In this document: positions 15,575-22,535 of the stretch, in pieces
Numbering within the stretch: position 1 is the first letter of the stretch
Layout of the letters: every line of letters begins with the position of its first letter
Source: an uncultured Collinsella sp.
GTDB taxonomy: Bacteria > Actinomycetota > Coriobacteriia > Coriobacteriales > Coriobacteriaceae
Direction of reading: 5' to 3'
Assembly (NCBI GenBank): GCA_900543505.1
Contig: UQSB01000039.1
Coordinates: 1 to 22,535 of the forward strand
DNA length: 22,535 nt
Program-made: the position numbers and the translations under genes
Notes under the pieces: generated by a model
The model's database searches: none
The model's input: the letters and a program-made list of their open reading frames with translations, nothing else
What the model was told of the DNA's origin: nothing

Positions 15575-16233
15575 CACTCGTCGCCTCCGCTCTTTTTGCC
15601 GCGCGCCGTGGCGGGAATCGTCAAGCTGACCGTTCCCTTGCCCGAGGCTCCCAGCAGTTCCTTGACGTCTTCGGGGTCAGCCGCCAGCGTCACCCATTCG
15701 ATCTTGCCCTCGCGCGTGGAACCGGAATCCTCACTGGTATCGATCACGTACGCGCCGCACAGCCGATCGGTTACGCCGTCTTTTTGCACGTACACGTCCA
15801 CGTAGCTGCCCACGCCCGCAGCACCGCCGACCGAGTGCTCGGCATCGACCGCCACCGAAACGGCGACCTTGCCCTTAGGCACCTCGAGCATGTGGCTCTC
15901 GGCCTTGGTGTAGACATTGCAGATCACGGCGTTTTTGGGAATACGCGAAGTCGTCACGTCGCCGCGCACCTGGCGTAGCTCGGTCGCCGCGTCACGCGGC
16001 AGCAGACTCGTCAGCCACTCCTGGGTTATGACATTGGTCTCATCGAGGGTCTCACCCACATCGATATCGCGCGCCGCGACGCATACCTCGACGCGATCGC
16101 CACCGTACTTGGCCAAGGTCTCAGCCTGGACCTGTTCGGCTTGCGAGCGGATCGACGAGCCGTAAACCATGCAGAGCAGAGCAGCGAGCACGCCCGCGAC
16201 CAAACTGATGGCGATGCGCTTGCTCTTGTTCAC
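15574..16233 (-). CDS. cpaB: Tad pilus assembly protein CpaB/RcpC (SAF domain)
   Basis: A 219-residue protein with an N-terminal membrane helix (AISLVAGVLAALLCMVYGS), a short coiled region and a SAF domain: VEVCVAARDIDVGETLDETNV, then SRIPKNAVICNVYT. In diderms RcpC/CpaB works with the secretin; in monoderms it is thought to act in the cell wall or pilus path. The start is the GTG at 16233, with GAGGAG at a spacing of 5; an ATG at 16248 overlaps that ribosome binding site and lacks one of its own. First gene of the Tad operon. The C-terminus is Lys/Gly-rich (GKKSGGDE). Confidence 0.87.
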   Translation of the reverse strand: MNKSKRIAISLVAGVLAALLCMVYGSSIRSQAEQVQAETLAKYGGDRVEVCVAARDIDVGETLDETNVITQEWLTSLLPRDAATELRQVRGDVTTSRIPKNAVICNVYTKAESHMLEVPKGKVAVSVAVDAEHSVGGAAGVGSYVDVYVQKDGVTDRLCGAYVIDTSEDSGSTREGKIEWVTLAADPEDVKELLGASGKGTVSLTIPATARGKKSGGDE

Positions 16234-16307
16234 GGCCGCTCCTCTCATGGCAGTGCCGGGCGAATGCCCGTACCACCATTGTCTGGGCGGCCAGAGTGCA
16301 AAGCGGC

Positions 16308-16336
16308 GCAATCGCAATCTTGGTTTTCGATGTCAA
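16308..16336 (-). promoter_or_regulatory. Candidate promoter of the Tad operon
   Basis: On the minus strand a consensus -35, TTGACA (16331-16336), is followed after 17 bases by GATTGC (16308-16313), a poor -10. A good -35 with a poor -10 can be a sign of activator-dependent initiation. The leader to cpaB would be about 70 bases. The wider gap 16234-16433 holds no gene. Confidence 0.45.
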
Positions 16337-16343
16337 ACCAATC

Positions 16344-16403
16344 GCTGACCAAAAGCTGACCAGCCCGTCAAGCTCGTGGCAAGGTTTTGGTCAGCACGTC
16401 AGC
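16344..16403. repeat. GCTGACC heptamer cluster upstream of the Tad promoter
   Basis: GCTGACC occurs twice on the plus strand (16344-16350 and 16355-16361), exactly 11 bases apart, and once inverted as GGTCAGC (16389-16395). The first and third copies are part of a perfect 11-base inverted repeat, GCTGACCAAAA and TTTTGGTCAGC. A partial CGTCAGC follows (16397-16403). All lie just upstream of the -35 of the putative Tad promoter, where a transcription factor would bind. Confidence 0.6.
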
Positions 16404-16433
16404 AAACTGCATGTTTCGAGGCTTTTCCGCAGC

Positions 16434-16468
16434 AAAAAAGCCGCCTCCCGAACAGTTGGGAGACGGCT
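16434..16468 (-). terminator. Rho-independent terminator of rsgA
   Basis: Eleven-pair stem on the minus strand, AGCCGTCTCCC with GGGAGGCGGCT (one G-U), loop AACTGTTC, followed by TTTTTTG. It lies 18 bases after the rsgA stop and insulates the Tad operon. Confidence 0.93.
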
Positions 16469-16485
16469 GTCATAGGAAAAATCAA

Positions 16486-17670
16486 TTACAGATGGACATC
16501 GGGATCGAGCATTTGAGCGCTCACGCGCATGGATGACGCCAGGTTTTGGAACGTTTCCAGACGCAGGCTGTCGATCTGCCCGGCGTCCTCGGCCTCGCGA
16601 ACGGCGCAACCCGGCTCATGGACATGCGTGCAATCGCCAAACCGGCACGCACGCGATGCCTCGACAATCTCGGGAAAGGCGCGCGCCAGACCCCGCTCGT
16701 GACCCACGAGCGGTAGGCTGCGCAGGCCCGGGGCATCGGCGATCACGCCGGCGTCGCCCGGCAGCGTCACCATCACGCGCGCGACGGTAGTGTGACGGCC
16801 CTGGTCGTCGCGTTCGCGCACACCGCCGGTCGCCAACGTATCGTGGCCCAGCAGCGCATTGAGCAGCGTCGACTTGCCGGCACCCGACTCGCCCAGAATC
16901 ATGGCGCAGCTCCCGGCAGGCACGCAGGCACGGACCTCGTCCAGGCCGCGGCCCTCGGCAGAGGACGTCACGATCACGCGCACGTCCGGACCCACCAGGC
17001 GGCGCACGCGGTCCAGATCGCGCTCGAGCTCCTCGGCATCGCAGCGGTCGGCCTTGGTGAGCACCACCACCGGCTCGGCATCGCAATCGAGCGCCAACAC
17101 CAGTGAGCGCGCCACGCGATCGAGCAGCACCTCGCCGGCGCCGAGCGCCTGCACGATCAGCACGCTGTCAACGTTGGAGCAGAGCACTTGGCGCTCACCG
17201 CGGGCACGGCCACGCCAACGCTCAAAGCTCGTACGGCGCGGCAGCACGCACTCAATCACGCCCATATCGTGCCCGGGAGCGCGGCGCACCGCCACACGGT
17301 CGCCCACGGCAGGCAGCAGGACCTCGTCCTCGCCGCGCGACTTGGCAAACCCCACGGCATGCTCGGCACGAAACGTGTCATCGGCAGTCGCCACCAGCGG
17401 AAACCCGCGGTCCAGGCGCACCACGGCGCCCAACTGCATCTGCTCGGGTTCCTCGGCTTGCGCGCAAAAATCATCGAAGGCTGCCCGTTGGGCGGCATCA
17501 ACCGGCAGATCGTCAAACGCCGGAACATCCTGCAACGCATCGAGCCCCGGTACGCTCGTCAACAACTCCTCGGCAGACGCGGGGGCTTCGGTCGCAAGCT
17601 TCCGACGACGGTCACGCTTAGCCCGCGCCCCCGTCGTCTTTTTCTTCGCCTTAGCCTTAGCCTTGCCCAC
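16486..17670 (-). CDS. rsgA: Ribosome small-subunit-dependent GTPase RsgA
   Basis: A 394-residue circularly permuted GTPase that acts in 30S subunit maturation. Motif order is the permuted one: G4 TKAD (205-208), G5 TSSA, G1 GESGAGKST (260-268), then G3 DAPG (312-315). The C-terminal zinc site is seen as CRFGDCTHVHEPGC (Cys 342, Cys 347, His 349, Cys 355). An OB-fold-like segment (about 78-145) precedes it. The start is the GTG at 17670 with GGGAGG 5-6 bases ahead; the longer in-frame opening would run over the upstream terminator. The N-terminus is extended and very Lys/Arg-rich (VGKAKAKAKKK), probably rRNA-binding, with an acidic segment behind it. Flanked by terminators on both sides, so probably a single-gene unit. 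Confidence 0.95.
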   Translation of the reverse strand: MGKAKAKAKKKTTGARAKRDRRRKLATEAPASAEELLTSVPGLDALQDVPAFDDLPVDAAQRAAFDDFCAQAEEPEQMQLGAVVRLDRGFPLVATADDTFRAEHAVGFAKSRGEDEVLLPAVGDRVAVRRAPGHDMGVIECVLPRRTSFERWRGRARGERQVLCSNVDSVLIVQALGAGEVLLDRVARSLVLALDCDAEPVVVLTKADRCDAEELERDLDRVRRLVGPDVRVIVTSSAEGRGLDEVRACVPAGSCAMILGESGAGKSTLLNALLGHDTLATGGVRERDDQGRHTTVARVMVTLPGDAGVIADAPGLRSLPLVGHERGLARAFPEIVEASRACRFGDCTHVHEPGCAVREAEDAGQIDSLRLETFQNLASSMRVSAQMLDPDVHL

Positions 17671-17715
17671 AGATGCCTCCCAGCACAAAACCACACAACT
17701 GAGCAGGTATTTTAA

Positions 17716-17752
17716 ATCAAAAAGAGCTGGCCGGGCAAAGCCCGACCAGCTC
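17716..17752 (-). terminator. Rho-independent terminator after the P-type ATPase
   Basis: Twelve-pair stem on the minus strand, GAGCTGGTCGGG with CCCGGCCAGCTC (one G-U), loop CTTTG, followed by TTTTTGATTT. It ends about 45 bases upstream of the rsgA start. Confidence 0.92.
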
Positions 17753-17794
17753 ACAAACTTTCCCTCAGCCAATGGTCCCGAGAGGTTATCCGAA

Positions 17795-17885
17795 GGCCCG
17801 CCCGCCGGGAGGGGTTTCTTCCGAGCGATCCCGCAGCGCGAAGCGCGAGGACCAGCGAGGAAGAAACCCCGCAGGCGGTCGGGCC
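17795..17885. repeat. 91-base imperfect palindrome between ATPase and rsgA
   Basis: The left arm (17795-17822) and right arm (17859-17885) pair over 23 positions, including the perfect 12-pair inner stem GGGGTTTCTTCC/GGAAGAAACCCC and the outer GGCCCG/CGGGCC and CCGCC/GGCGG. The 36-base apex contains GCGC-GAA-GCGC, a small hairpin. It has no T tail of its own, begins 24 bases past the ATPase stop and precedes a separate terminator. It may be an intergenic repeat element or an RNA-stabilising hairpin. Only one copy was seen in this window. Confidence 0.75.
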
Positions 17886-17908
17886 GGTGGGAAGGATGGC
17901 CTTTCGAC

Positions 17909-20590
17909 CTACTCCTTCTCGACCGCGCGCATGATCGCCTTGTAGATCTCCATCAGCGGGATGATCAGGAAGGCCAGGCCCAGGGCAGCGACAACGCCCT
18001 TGAGCTCAAGCGTCACGGGGCCAAAGAACATCTCGGCAAGCGTCGGCTGCACGGTTACGATCACCGTCAGCACCAGCGCCAGCGCGGCGGAAGCCCACAG
18101 CCACTTGTTCTGCTTCTTCATGGTGAACAGCGACGCACGACGGCTGCGCATATTGAAGCAGTGGAAAATCTCAACCATGTTGAGCGTGATGAACGCCATC
18201 ATCACGCCTTCCTCGTCGGCATTGCCGGCGATCATATCGGCGATATGGATGTAGCCCATGTCAAAGTACACGCCCACAAAGAAGCTCGCCAGCACCAGCA
18301 CGGTGATGATTAGGCCCTGGACCACACAGTCCAGACCCATATGTCCGGCAAAGACACCGTCCTTGGCGTTGCGCGGCTTGCGCTTCATGATGTCGCCCTC
18401 GGCATCCTCCATGCCCAGCGCGAGCGCGGGGAAGCAGTCGGTGACCAGGTTCACCCACAGCAGCTGCACCGGCTGGAAGATGGTAAAGCCGATGAGCGTG
18501 GCGATAAACACCGAGAACACCTCGGCAAGGTTGGCCGAAAGCAGGAACTGGATGACCTTGCGGATGTTGTCGTAGATGCGACGGCCCTCTTCGCAGGCAC
18601 CGATGATGGTGGCAAAGTTATCGTCGGCGAGCACCATGTCGGCGACGTTCTTGGTGACGTCGGTACCAGTAATGCCCATGCCCACGCCGATGTCGGCGCG
18701 CTTGATGGACGGGGCGTCGTTGACGCCGTCGCCCGTCATGGCCACGATCTGGTCGCGCGACTTCCAAGCCTCGACGATGCGTGTCTTGTGCTCGGGTTGG
18801 ACGCGGGCGTACACGCCGTAGTCCTCGATGTGCGCGTCGAGCTCCTCGTCGCTCATGCGATCGAGGTCGGCACCGGTGATGGCATGGCTGCGATCGGTGA
18901 CGATGCCCAGCTGCTTGGCGATGGCCACGGCGGTGTCGATGTGGTCGCCCGTGATCATGACGGTGCGGATACCGGCATCGTGCGCCTCGCGGATGGCGTC
19001 GGCGACCTCGGGGCGGACAGGGTCAATCATGCCGGACAGGCCGCAGAAGACCAGGTCGTGCTCGAGCGCAGCGGGGCTGCAGTCGCTCGGGACCTCGGTG
19101 TAGGTGCGGCTTGCCAGCGCCAGCACGCGCAGAGCCTCGTCGGCCATGGCCTTGTTGGCGGCCACGAGCTCGGCGCGACGCTCCTCGGTCAGCGGGACGA
19201 CCTTTTCGCCCTCGTAGATATGGGTGCACAGGCCGATCACCACGTCGGGCGCGCCCTTGGTGTACTGCTCGTACTCGCCATCCAGGGTCTCGACGATCAC
19301 GGACATCATCTTGCGGCCCGAGTCGAACGGGGCCTCGCCCACGCGCGGATGCTCGGCAGTCAGGCCGGTGAGGCCAGCCTTGCCGGCGTCGTTGACGAGC
19401 GCGCACTCGGTCGGCTCGCCCACGGCCTCGCCCAGCTCCTCGTCCCACTGGGCATCGGAGCAAAGGGCCATACCGGCCAGGAACTTCTCCTTAGGCGCAG
19501 CGAGCTCGTGCTTGACGACGGTCATCTTGTTTTGGGTAAGGGTACCGGTCTTGTCGGAGCAGATGGTCTGCGTGCAGCCGAGAGTCTCGACGGCAGAGAG
19601 CTTGCGGATGATTGCCTGGCGCTTGGCCATCTTGGTCACGCCAAGCGAAAGGACGATGGTCACGACGGCGACCAGGCCCTCGGGGATGGCAGCGACGGCG
19701 AGCGAGACGGCGACCATAAAGGTATCGAGCAGGGCGGTCGGGTCGGTAAGAACGTTGCCCACGCCGTGGCGGATGATATCAACGCCAAAGATGACGACGC
19801 AGATGACGATAACCATAATGGTAAGGATGCGGCTGAGCTCGGCGAGCTTCACTTGCAACGGCGTGAGCTCTTCCTTGGCCTCGGCCAGGGCGCCGGCGAT
19901 CTTGCCCATCTCGGTGTTCATGCCGGTGCCGACCACGACGGCGCGACCACGGCCGTACACGACGGTGGAGCCCATATAGCACATGTTCTTACGGTCGCCG
20001 AGCGGCACGTCATCGGTGCCCGCAGCGAGCTCGATCACGTTGGCGTGCTTCTCTACGGGCACGGACTCGCCGGTGAGCGCGGCCTCTTCGATCTTCATCG
20101 TGGCGCTCTCGAGCACGCGGCAGTCGGCCGGGACGGAGTCGCCCGCCTCGAGCATGATCACGTCGCCGGGCACGAGCTCGGCGCTCGGCAGGTGCACGAG
20201 CTTGCCGTCGCGCAGCACCTTGGACTGCGCCGCACTCATCTCCTGCAGGGCCTCGAGGGCCTCCTCGCTCTTGGCTTCCTGGACCACGCCCAGCACCGAG
20301 TTGACGATAACGACGAACATGATGATGGCAACATCGGCAAAGTCGGGCTCGCCCTTGACCATGCCCGTGAGCGCACTGATGACGGCGGCAACGATCAGCA
20401 TGATGACCATGGGGTCGGCCATCTGCTCAAAGAAACGCTTCCACAGCGGCGTCTTCTCGGCTTCCTCGAGCTTGTTAGGGCCTGTCTTGGCGAGGCGCGA
20501 AGACGCCTCGTCGTTGCTCAGGCCGAGGTTCTCATCGACACCTTGGTCGCTGAGCACCTCCGCCGCGGCGGACAGGTATTCCTTTTGCAT
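17909..20590 (-). CDS. P2A-type cation-transporting ATPase, probably calcium
   Basis: An 893-residue P-type ATPase. N-terminal cation-ATPase segment, actuator motif TGES (173-176), M4 AAIPEGL (about 301-306), phosphorylation motif DKTGT with Asp 346, nucleotide-binding KGAPDV, hinge MTGDGVNDAPSI, and M5-M6 with NLAEV and LLWVNLVTDCFPALALGME. Comparison with SERCA: Glu of PEGL, Asn/Glu of NLAEV, Asn/Thr/Asp of NLVTD and a Glu in M8 (TLNMVEIFHCF) are kept, so calcium export is the best guess; Mn2+ is an alternative. Length is typical. The ATG at 20590 has AGGAGGGG ahead of it, inside a leader that can hide it. Flanked by a palindrome and terminator, it appears to be a single-gene unit. Confidence 0.94.
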   Translation of the reverse strand: MQKEYLSAAAEVLSDQGVDENLGLSNDEASSRLAKTGPNKLEEAEKTPLWKRFFEQMADPMVIMLIVAAVISALTGMVKGEPDFADVAIIMFVVIVNSVLGVVQEAKSEEALEALQEMSAAQSKVLRDGKLVHLPSAELVPGDVIMLEAGDSVPADCRVLESATMKIEEAALTGESVPVEKHANVIELAAGTDDVPLGDRKNMCYMGSTVVYGRGRAVVVGTGMNTEMGKIAGALAEAKEELTPLQVKLAELSRILTIMVIVICVVIFGVDIIRHGVGNVLTDPTALLDTFMVAVSLAVAAIPEGLVAVVTIVLSLGVTKMAKRQAIIRKLSAVETLGCTQTICSDKTGTLTQNKMTVVKHELAAPKEKFLAGMALCSDAQWDEELGEAVGEPTECALVNDAGKAGLTGLTAEHPRVGEAPFDSGRKMMSVIVETLDGEYEQYTKGAPDVVIGLCTHIYEGEKVVPLTEERRAELVAANKAMADEALRVLALASRTYTEVPSDCSPAALEHDLVFCGLSGMIDPVRPEVADAIREAHDAGIRTVMITGDHIDTAVAIAKQLGIVTDRSHAITGADLDRMSDEELDAHIEDYGVYARVQPEHKTRIVEAWKSRDQIVAMTGDGVNDAPSIKRADIGVGMGITGTDVTKNVADMVLADDNFATIIGACEEGRRIYDNIRKVIQFLLSANLAEVFSVFIATLIGFTIFQPVQLLWVNLVTDCFPALALGMEDAEGDIMKRKPRNAKDGVFAGHMGLDCVVQGLIITVLVLASFFVGVYFDMGYIHIADMIAGNADEEGVMMAFITLNMVEIFHCFNMRSRRASLFTMKKQNKWLWASAALALVLTVIVTVQPTLAEMFFGPVTLELKGVVAALGLAFLIIPLMEIYKAIMRAVEKE

Positions 20591-20600
20591 ATAGAGTCCC

Positions 20601-20694
20601 CTCCTGGGATTCGGGCCACTCAGCAGATTGATGCCCGATCATAATTCCCAGGAGAAGGGCAAGGGCTCATCAAGGCTGCCGTGCTGAGCGGCAG
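20601..20694 (-). promoter_or_regulatory. Switch-like leader RNA of the P-type ATPase
   Basis: Read on the minus strand. Structure A: a hairpin CTGCCG-CTCAGCA-CGGCAG (20694-20676), and a second one in which CTCCTGGGAATT (20654-20643) pairs with AATCCCAGGAG (20611-20601), enclosing CGGGC/GCCCG (20637-20633 with 20616-20612). This covers the Shine-Dalgarno sequence. Structure B: GCCGCTCAGCA (20692-20682) pairs with TGCTGAGTGGC (20625-20615) over 11 positions, TTGATG (20673-20668) with CATCAA (20633-20628), and CCC with GGG. B uses the bases that form the inner stem of A and would leave the Shine-Dalgarno free. No known riboswitch consensus was recognised. Pairings are seen directly; switching is inference. 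Confidence 0.6.
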
Positions 20695-20708
20695 TTGATA
20701 GTGGAGCT

Positions 20709-20738
20709 ATGGTACCCCAAAGAGACGCGTCTAGCCAA
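20709..20738 (-). promoter_or_regulatory. Weak candidate promoter of the ATPase gene
   Basis: On the minus strand TTGGCT (20733-20738) and TACCAT (20709-20714) are 18 bases apart, each with four of six consensus matches. A 10-base palindrome, AGACGCGTCT (20723-20732), fills the spacer next to the -35, as a repressor operator might. The start would give a leader of about 110 bases, enough for the folded region. Confidence 0.35.
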
Positions 20739-20927
20739 AACAATCGGTTTGGAAATATGGTCCGCACGCAACGGTGCAGACCGTGTGATGCTCAACATTG
20801 GTAAAACGTTTTTTCTTCGGCACATCGCCAAACTGACATATCGCCCAGATAGCAGCGGTTGGAGTGGTTGGTAAAGATTTTTCATATACCGTTTTTCCCG
20901 CAAAAAATGAACTTCCATTTCGGCATA

Positions 20928-20969
20928 CGGTCGATTTTTTGGGGTATTCGGTCGGCATTTCGTTATAAT
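20928..20969 (+). promoter_or_regulatory. pyk promoter region
   Basis: A perfect -10, TATAAT (20964-20969), lies 63 bases ahead of the pyk start; the -35 is weak (TTGGGG at 20939-20944, spacer 19). CGGTCG occurs twice, at 20928-20933 and 20949-20954, 21 bases apart and flanking the -35. Upstream, in 20740-20925, I see only small inverted repeats (AAAACGTTTT at 20803-20812 and ACGGT-GCAG-ACCGT at 20771-20784) and AT-rich tracts, no gene. Confidence 0.6.
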
Positions 20970-21032
20970 CATCTCGGTTTTATTTCTTATGGTTTATCTA
21001 TCAGCGCAAGACGATGTCAGATGGAGGTCTGA

Positions 21033-22493
21033 ATGTACAAGCGCACTAAGATTGTATGCACCATGGGTCCCGCCTGCGATAGCGACGAGACCATCCGCGA
21101 GATGATCAAGGCGGGCATGAACGTCGCCCGTTTTAACTTCTCGCACGGCTCCTACGACGAGCACCACGGTCGCATCGAGCGCGTCCGCCGTATTTCCAAG
21201 GAGCTCGGTCTGCCTGTCGGCATCCTGCTCGACACCAAGGGCCCCGAGGTCCGCACCGGCCTTCTGGTCGACGGCAAGAAGGTTGCCGTCAAGACCGGCG
21301 ATAAGATCGTCGTCACCGCTCAGCCTACGTCCGAGGATTTCCACGGCACCGCTGAGCACATCTCCCTCGACTACCTGGCTCTGCCCTCCGAGGTCGAGAA
21401 GGGCTCCCTCATCCTGATCGATGACGGCCTGGTTGCCCTCGAGGTCGAGTCCGTCGACGGCCAGGACATGACCTGCGTCGTCAAGAATGACGGCCTGATC
21501 GGCGAGCGCAAGGGCGTCAACATGCCCAACGTCAACATCTCGCTGCCCGCCATCACCGAGCGCGATCGTCAGGACATCCTCTTTGGCCTGACCGAGAACA
21601 TCGACTACATCGCCGCTTCCTTCATCCGTGACGGCGAGTCCGTCCGTGGCATCCGCAAGCTTTGCCGCGAGAACGGCGGCGAGCACGTGACGATCTTCCC
21701 GAAGATCGAGTGCGCCCTGGGCGTCGAGAACTTCGACGAGATCCTCGAGGCTTCCGACGGCATCATGGTCGCCCGTGGCGACCTGGGCATCGAGATCAAG
21801 CCCGAGCTCGTTCCCCACATCCAGAAGGAGATCATCGCCAAGTGCAACGCGGCCTACAAGCCCGTCATCACTGCTACGCAGATGCTCGACTCCATGCAGC
21901 AGAACCCGCGCCCGACGCGCGCCGAGGTTGCCGACGTTGCTAACGCCATCTACGACGGCACCGACGCCGTTATGCTCTCTGGCGAGTCCGCTGCCGGTAA
22001 GTACCCGGTCGAGGCCGTCAAGATGCAGGCCAGCATTGCTCTCGAGACCGAGAAGTACCTCCCGGCCCACGCTCCGCTCGAGGTTCCGGCCGATGCTCAC
22101 GGCACCCGCGTCGTCAACAACGTTGTGGGTATGTCCGCTGTGAACATGGCTACCACCGTTGGCGCCAAGTGCATCACCGTGCCGACGACCACCGGTCGTA
22201 CCGCTCGCCTGATCTCGCACTTCCGTCCCAACATGCCGATCTGCGCGTTCTCCCGCCACGAGTGGGCCGTCCAGCAGATGATCATGTACTGGGGCGTTAT
22301 CCCGCATCAGGCCGAGATTACCCAGGGCACCGTCAACGGCACGATCGTCAAGGCGATCGAGACCGCTAAGGAGCTCGGCTACGTCGAGGCTGGCGATTTG
22401 ACCGTCGCTACCGCCGGCGATCCCCGCATGAGCGTCCAGCTCGAGGACAAGGTCTCCTCGACCAACGTCGCTTACGTCGCTCAGGTGCGTTAA
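21033..22493 (+). CDS. pyk: Pyruvate kinase
   Basis: A 486-residue pyruvate kinase, the last step of glycolysis (phosphoenolpyruvate + ADP to pyruvate + ATP). Seen directly: KIVCTMGPA at the N-terminus, AGMNVARFNFSHGS, DTKGPEVRTG, the B domain, then FPKIEC, VARGDLGIEI, ITATQMLDSM with PRPTRAEVADVANAI and the DGTDAVMLSGESAAGKYPVE motif. The C-terminal domain (about 360-486) includes TTTGRTARLISHFRPNMPICAF. No extra PEP-utiliser C-terminal domain. GGAGG lies 5 bases ahead of the ATG at 21033. The codon choice is strongly C-ending and uniform, fitting a highly expressed gene. It is the only plus-strand gene here and is transcribed away from the ATPase. Confidence 0.98.
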   Translation: MYKRTKIVCTMGPACDSDETIREMIKAGMNVARFNFSHGSYDEHHGRIERVRRISKELGLPVGILLDTKGPEVRTGLLVDGKKVAVKTGDKIVVTAQPTSEDFHGTAEHISLDYLALPSEVEKGSLILIDDGLVALEVESVDGQDMTCVVKNDGLIGERKGVNMPNVNISLPAITERDRQDILFGLTENIDYIAASFIRDGESVRGIRKLCRENGGEHVTIFPKIECALGVENFDEILEASDGIMVARGDLGIEIKPELVPHIQKEIIAKCNAAYKPVITATQMLDSMQQNPRPTRAEVADVANAIYDGTDAVMLSGESAAGKYPVEAVKMQASIALETEKYLPAHAPLEVPADAHGTRVVNNVVGMSAVNMATTVGAKCITVPTTTGRTARLISHFRPNMPICAFSRHEWAVQQMIMYWGVIPHQAEITQGTVNGTIVKAIETAKELGYVEAGDLTVATAGDPRMSVQLEDKVSSTNVAYVAQVR

Positions 22494-22535
22494 GTCGTAC
22501 TTGCAAGCATGTTTGCATTGCAAAGGGCCCGGAAG

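Noticed and set aside
18341..20644. 767-codon open frame on the plus strand opposite the P-type ATPase
   Set aside because: His/Asp/Gly/Leu-rich shadow of a real gene with full motif set; no domain pattern of its own.
20591..20720. yybP-ykoY manganese riboswitch ahead of the ATPase
   Set aside because: The gene type would fit, but I could not find the conserved core of that class in the leader.
20670..20972. 100-codon open frame on the minus strand upstream of the ATPase
   Set aside because: It runs across the ATPase leader and the pyk promoter, lacks a ribosome binding site and has a random-looking composition.
20994..22523. 509-codon open frame on the minus strand opposite pyk
   Set aside because: Shadow of the codon-biased pyk gene, which carries all pyruvate kinase motifs.
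22494..22535. Possible terminator after pyk
   Set aside because: Short TTGCA/TGCAA repeats are present but the window ends before a full hairpin and T tail can be seen.

Overview
The window reads as chromosomal DNA of a high-GC, monoderm actinobacterium, most likely a Coriobacteriia member close to Collinsella. This is inferred from base composition, codon use, the rsmI-metG-rsmA-tatD housekeeping block and a Gram-positive type Tad pilus locus without an outer-membrane secretin. No database search was possible. All genes are on the minus strand except pyruvate kinase at the right end.

Layout, left to right (minus-strand genes are transcribed right to left). (1) 32-5542: a compact translation and maintenance cluster whose transcription order is GH5-like protein, rsmI, metG, rsmA, tatD, with a hairpin terminator between metG and rsmA. 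The GH5-like protein lacks the usual catalytic acid/base residue. (2) 5796-5971: a tRNA-Phe gene with its own promoter and terminator. (3) 6035-6624: a small toxin-antitoxin-like pair whose toxin gene carries an apparent one-base deletion in a G tract. (4) 6643-16233: a continuous Tad/Flp pilus operon in the order cpaB, tadZ, tadA, tadB, tadC, flp, an unknown membrane-anchored protein, a second Flp-like pilin, a TadE-like pseudopilin, a 717-residue TadG-like protein, a second TadE-like pseudopilin and a DUF192 protein. Nearly every junction overlaps (ATGA, GTGA, TAATG, or overlaps of 28-65 bases), so strong translational coupling is likely. A spaced heptamer cluster lies just upstream of the putative operon promoter. 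(5) 16434-17752: rsgA flanked by two canonical terminators. (6) 17795-20590: a P2A calcium-type ATPase followed by a 91-base imperfect palindrome and preceded by a leader that can fold into two mutually exclusive structures, one of which hides the ribosome binding site. (7) 20591-21032: a divergent intergenic region. (8) 21033-22493: pyruvate kinase on the plus strand.

How it works together: CpaB, TadZ, TadA, TadB and TadC form the assembly machine. Flp, the Flp-like protein and the two TadE-like proteins are its candidate pilins and share one processing-site pattern, A|QxTxE. No prepilin peptidase is encoded here, so it must be supplied from elsewhere. The most interesting items are the switch-like ATPase leader, the frameshifted toxin, the altered GH5 active site and the large CxxCH-bearing Tad protein.
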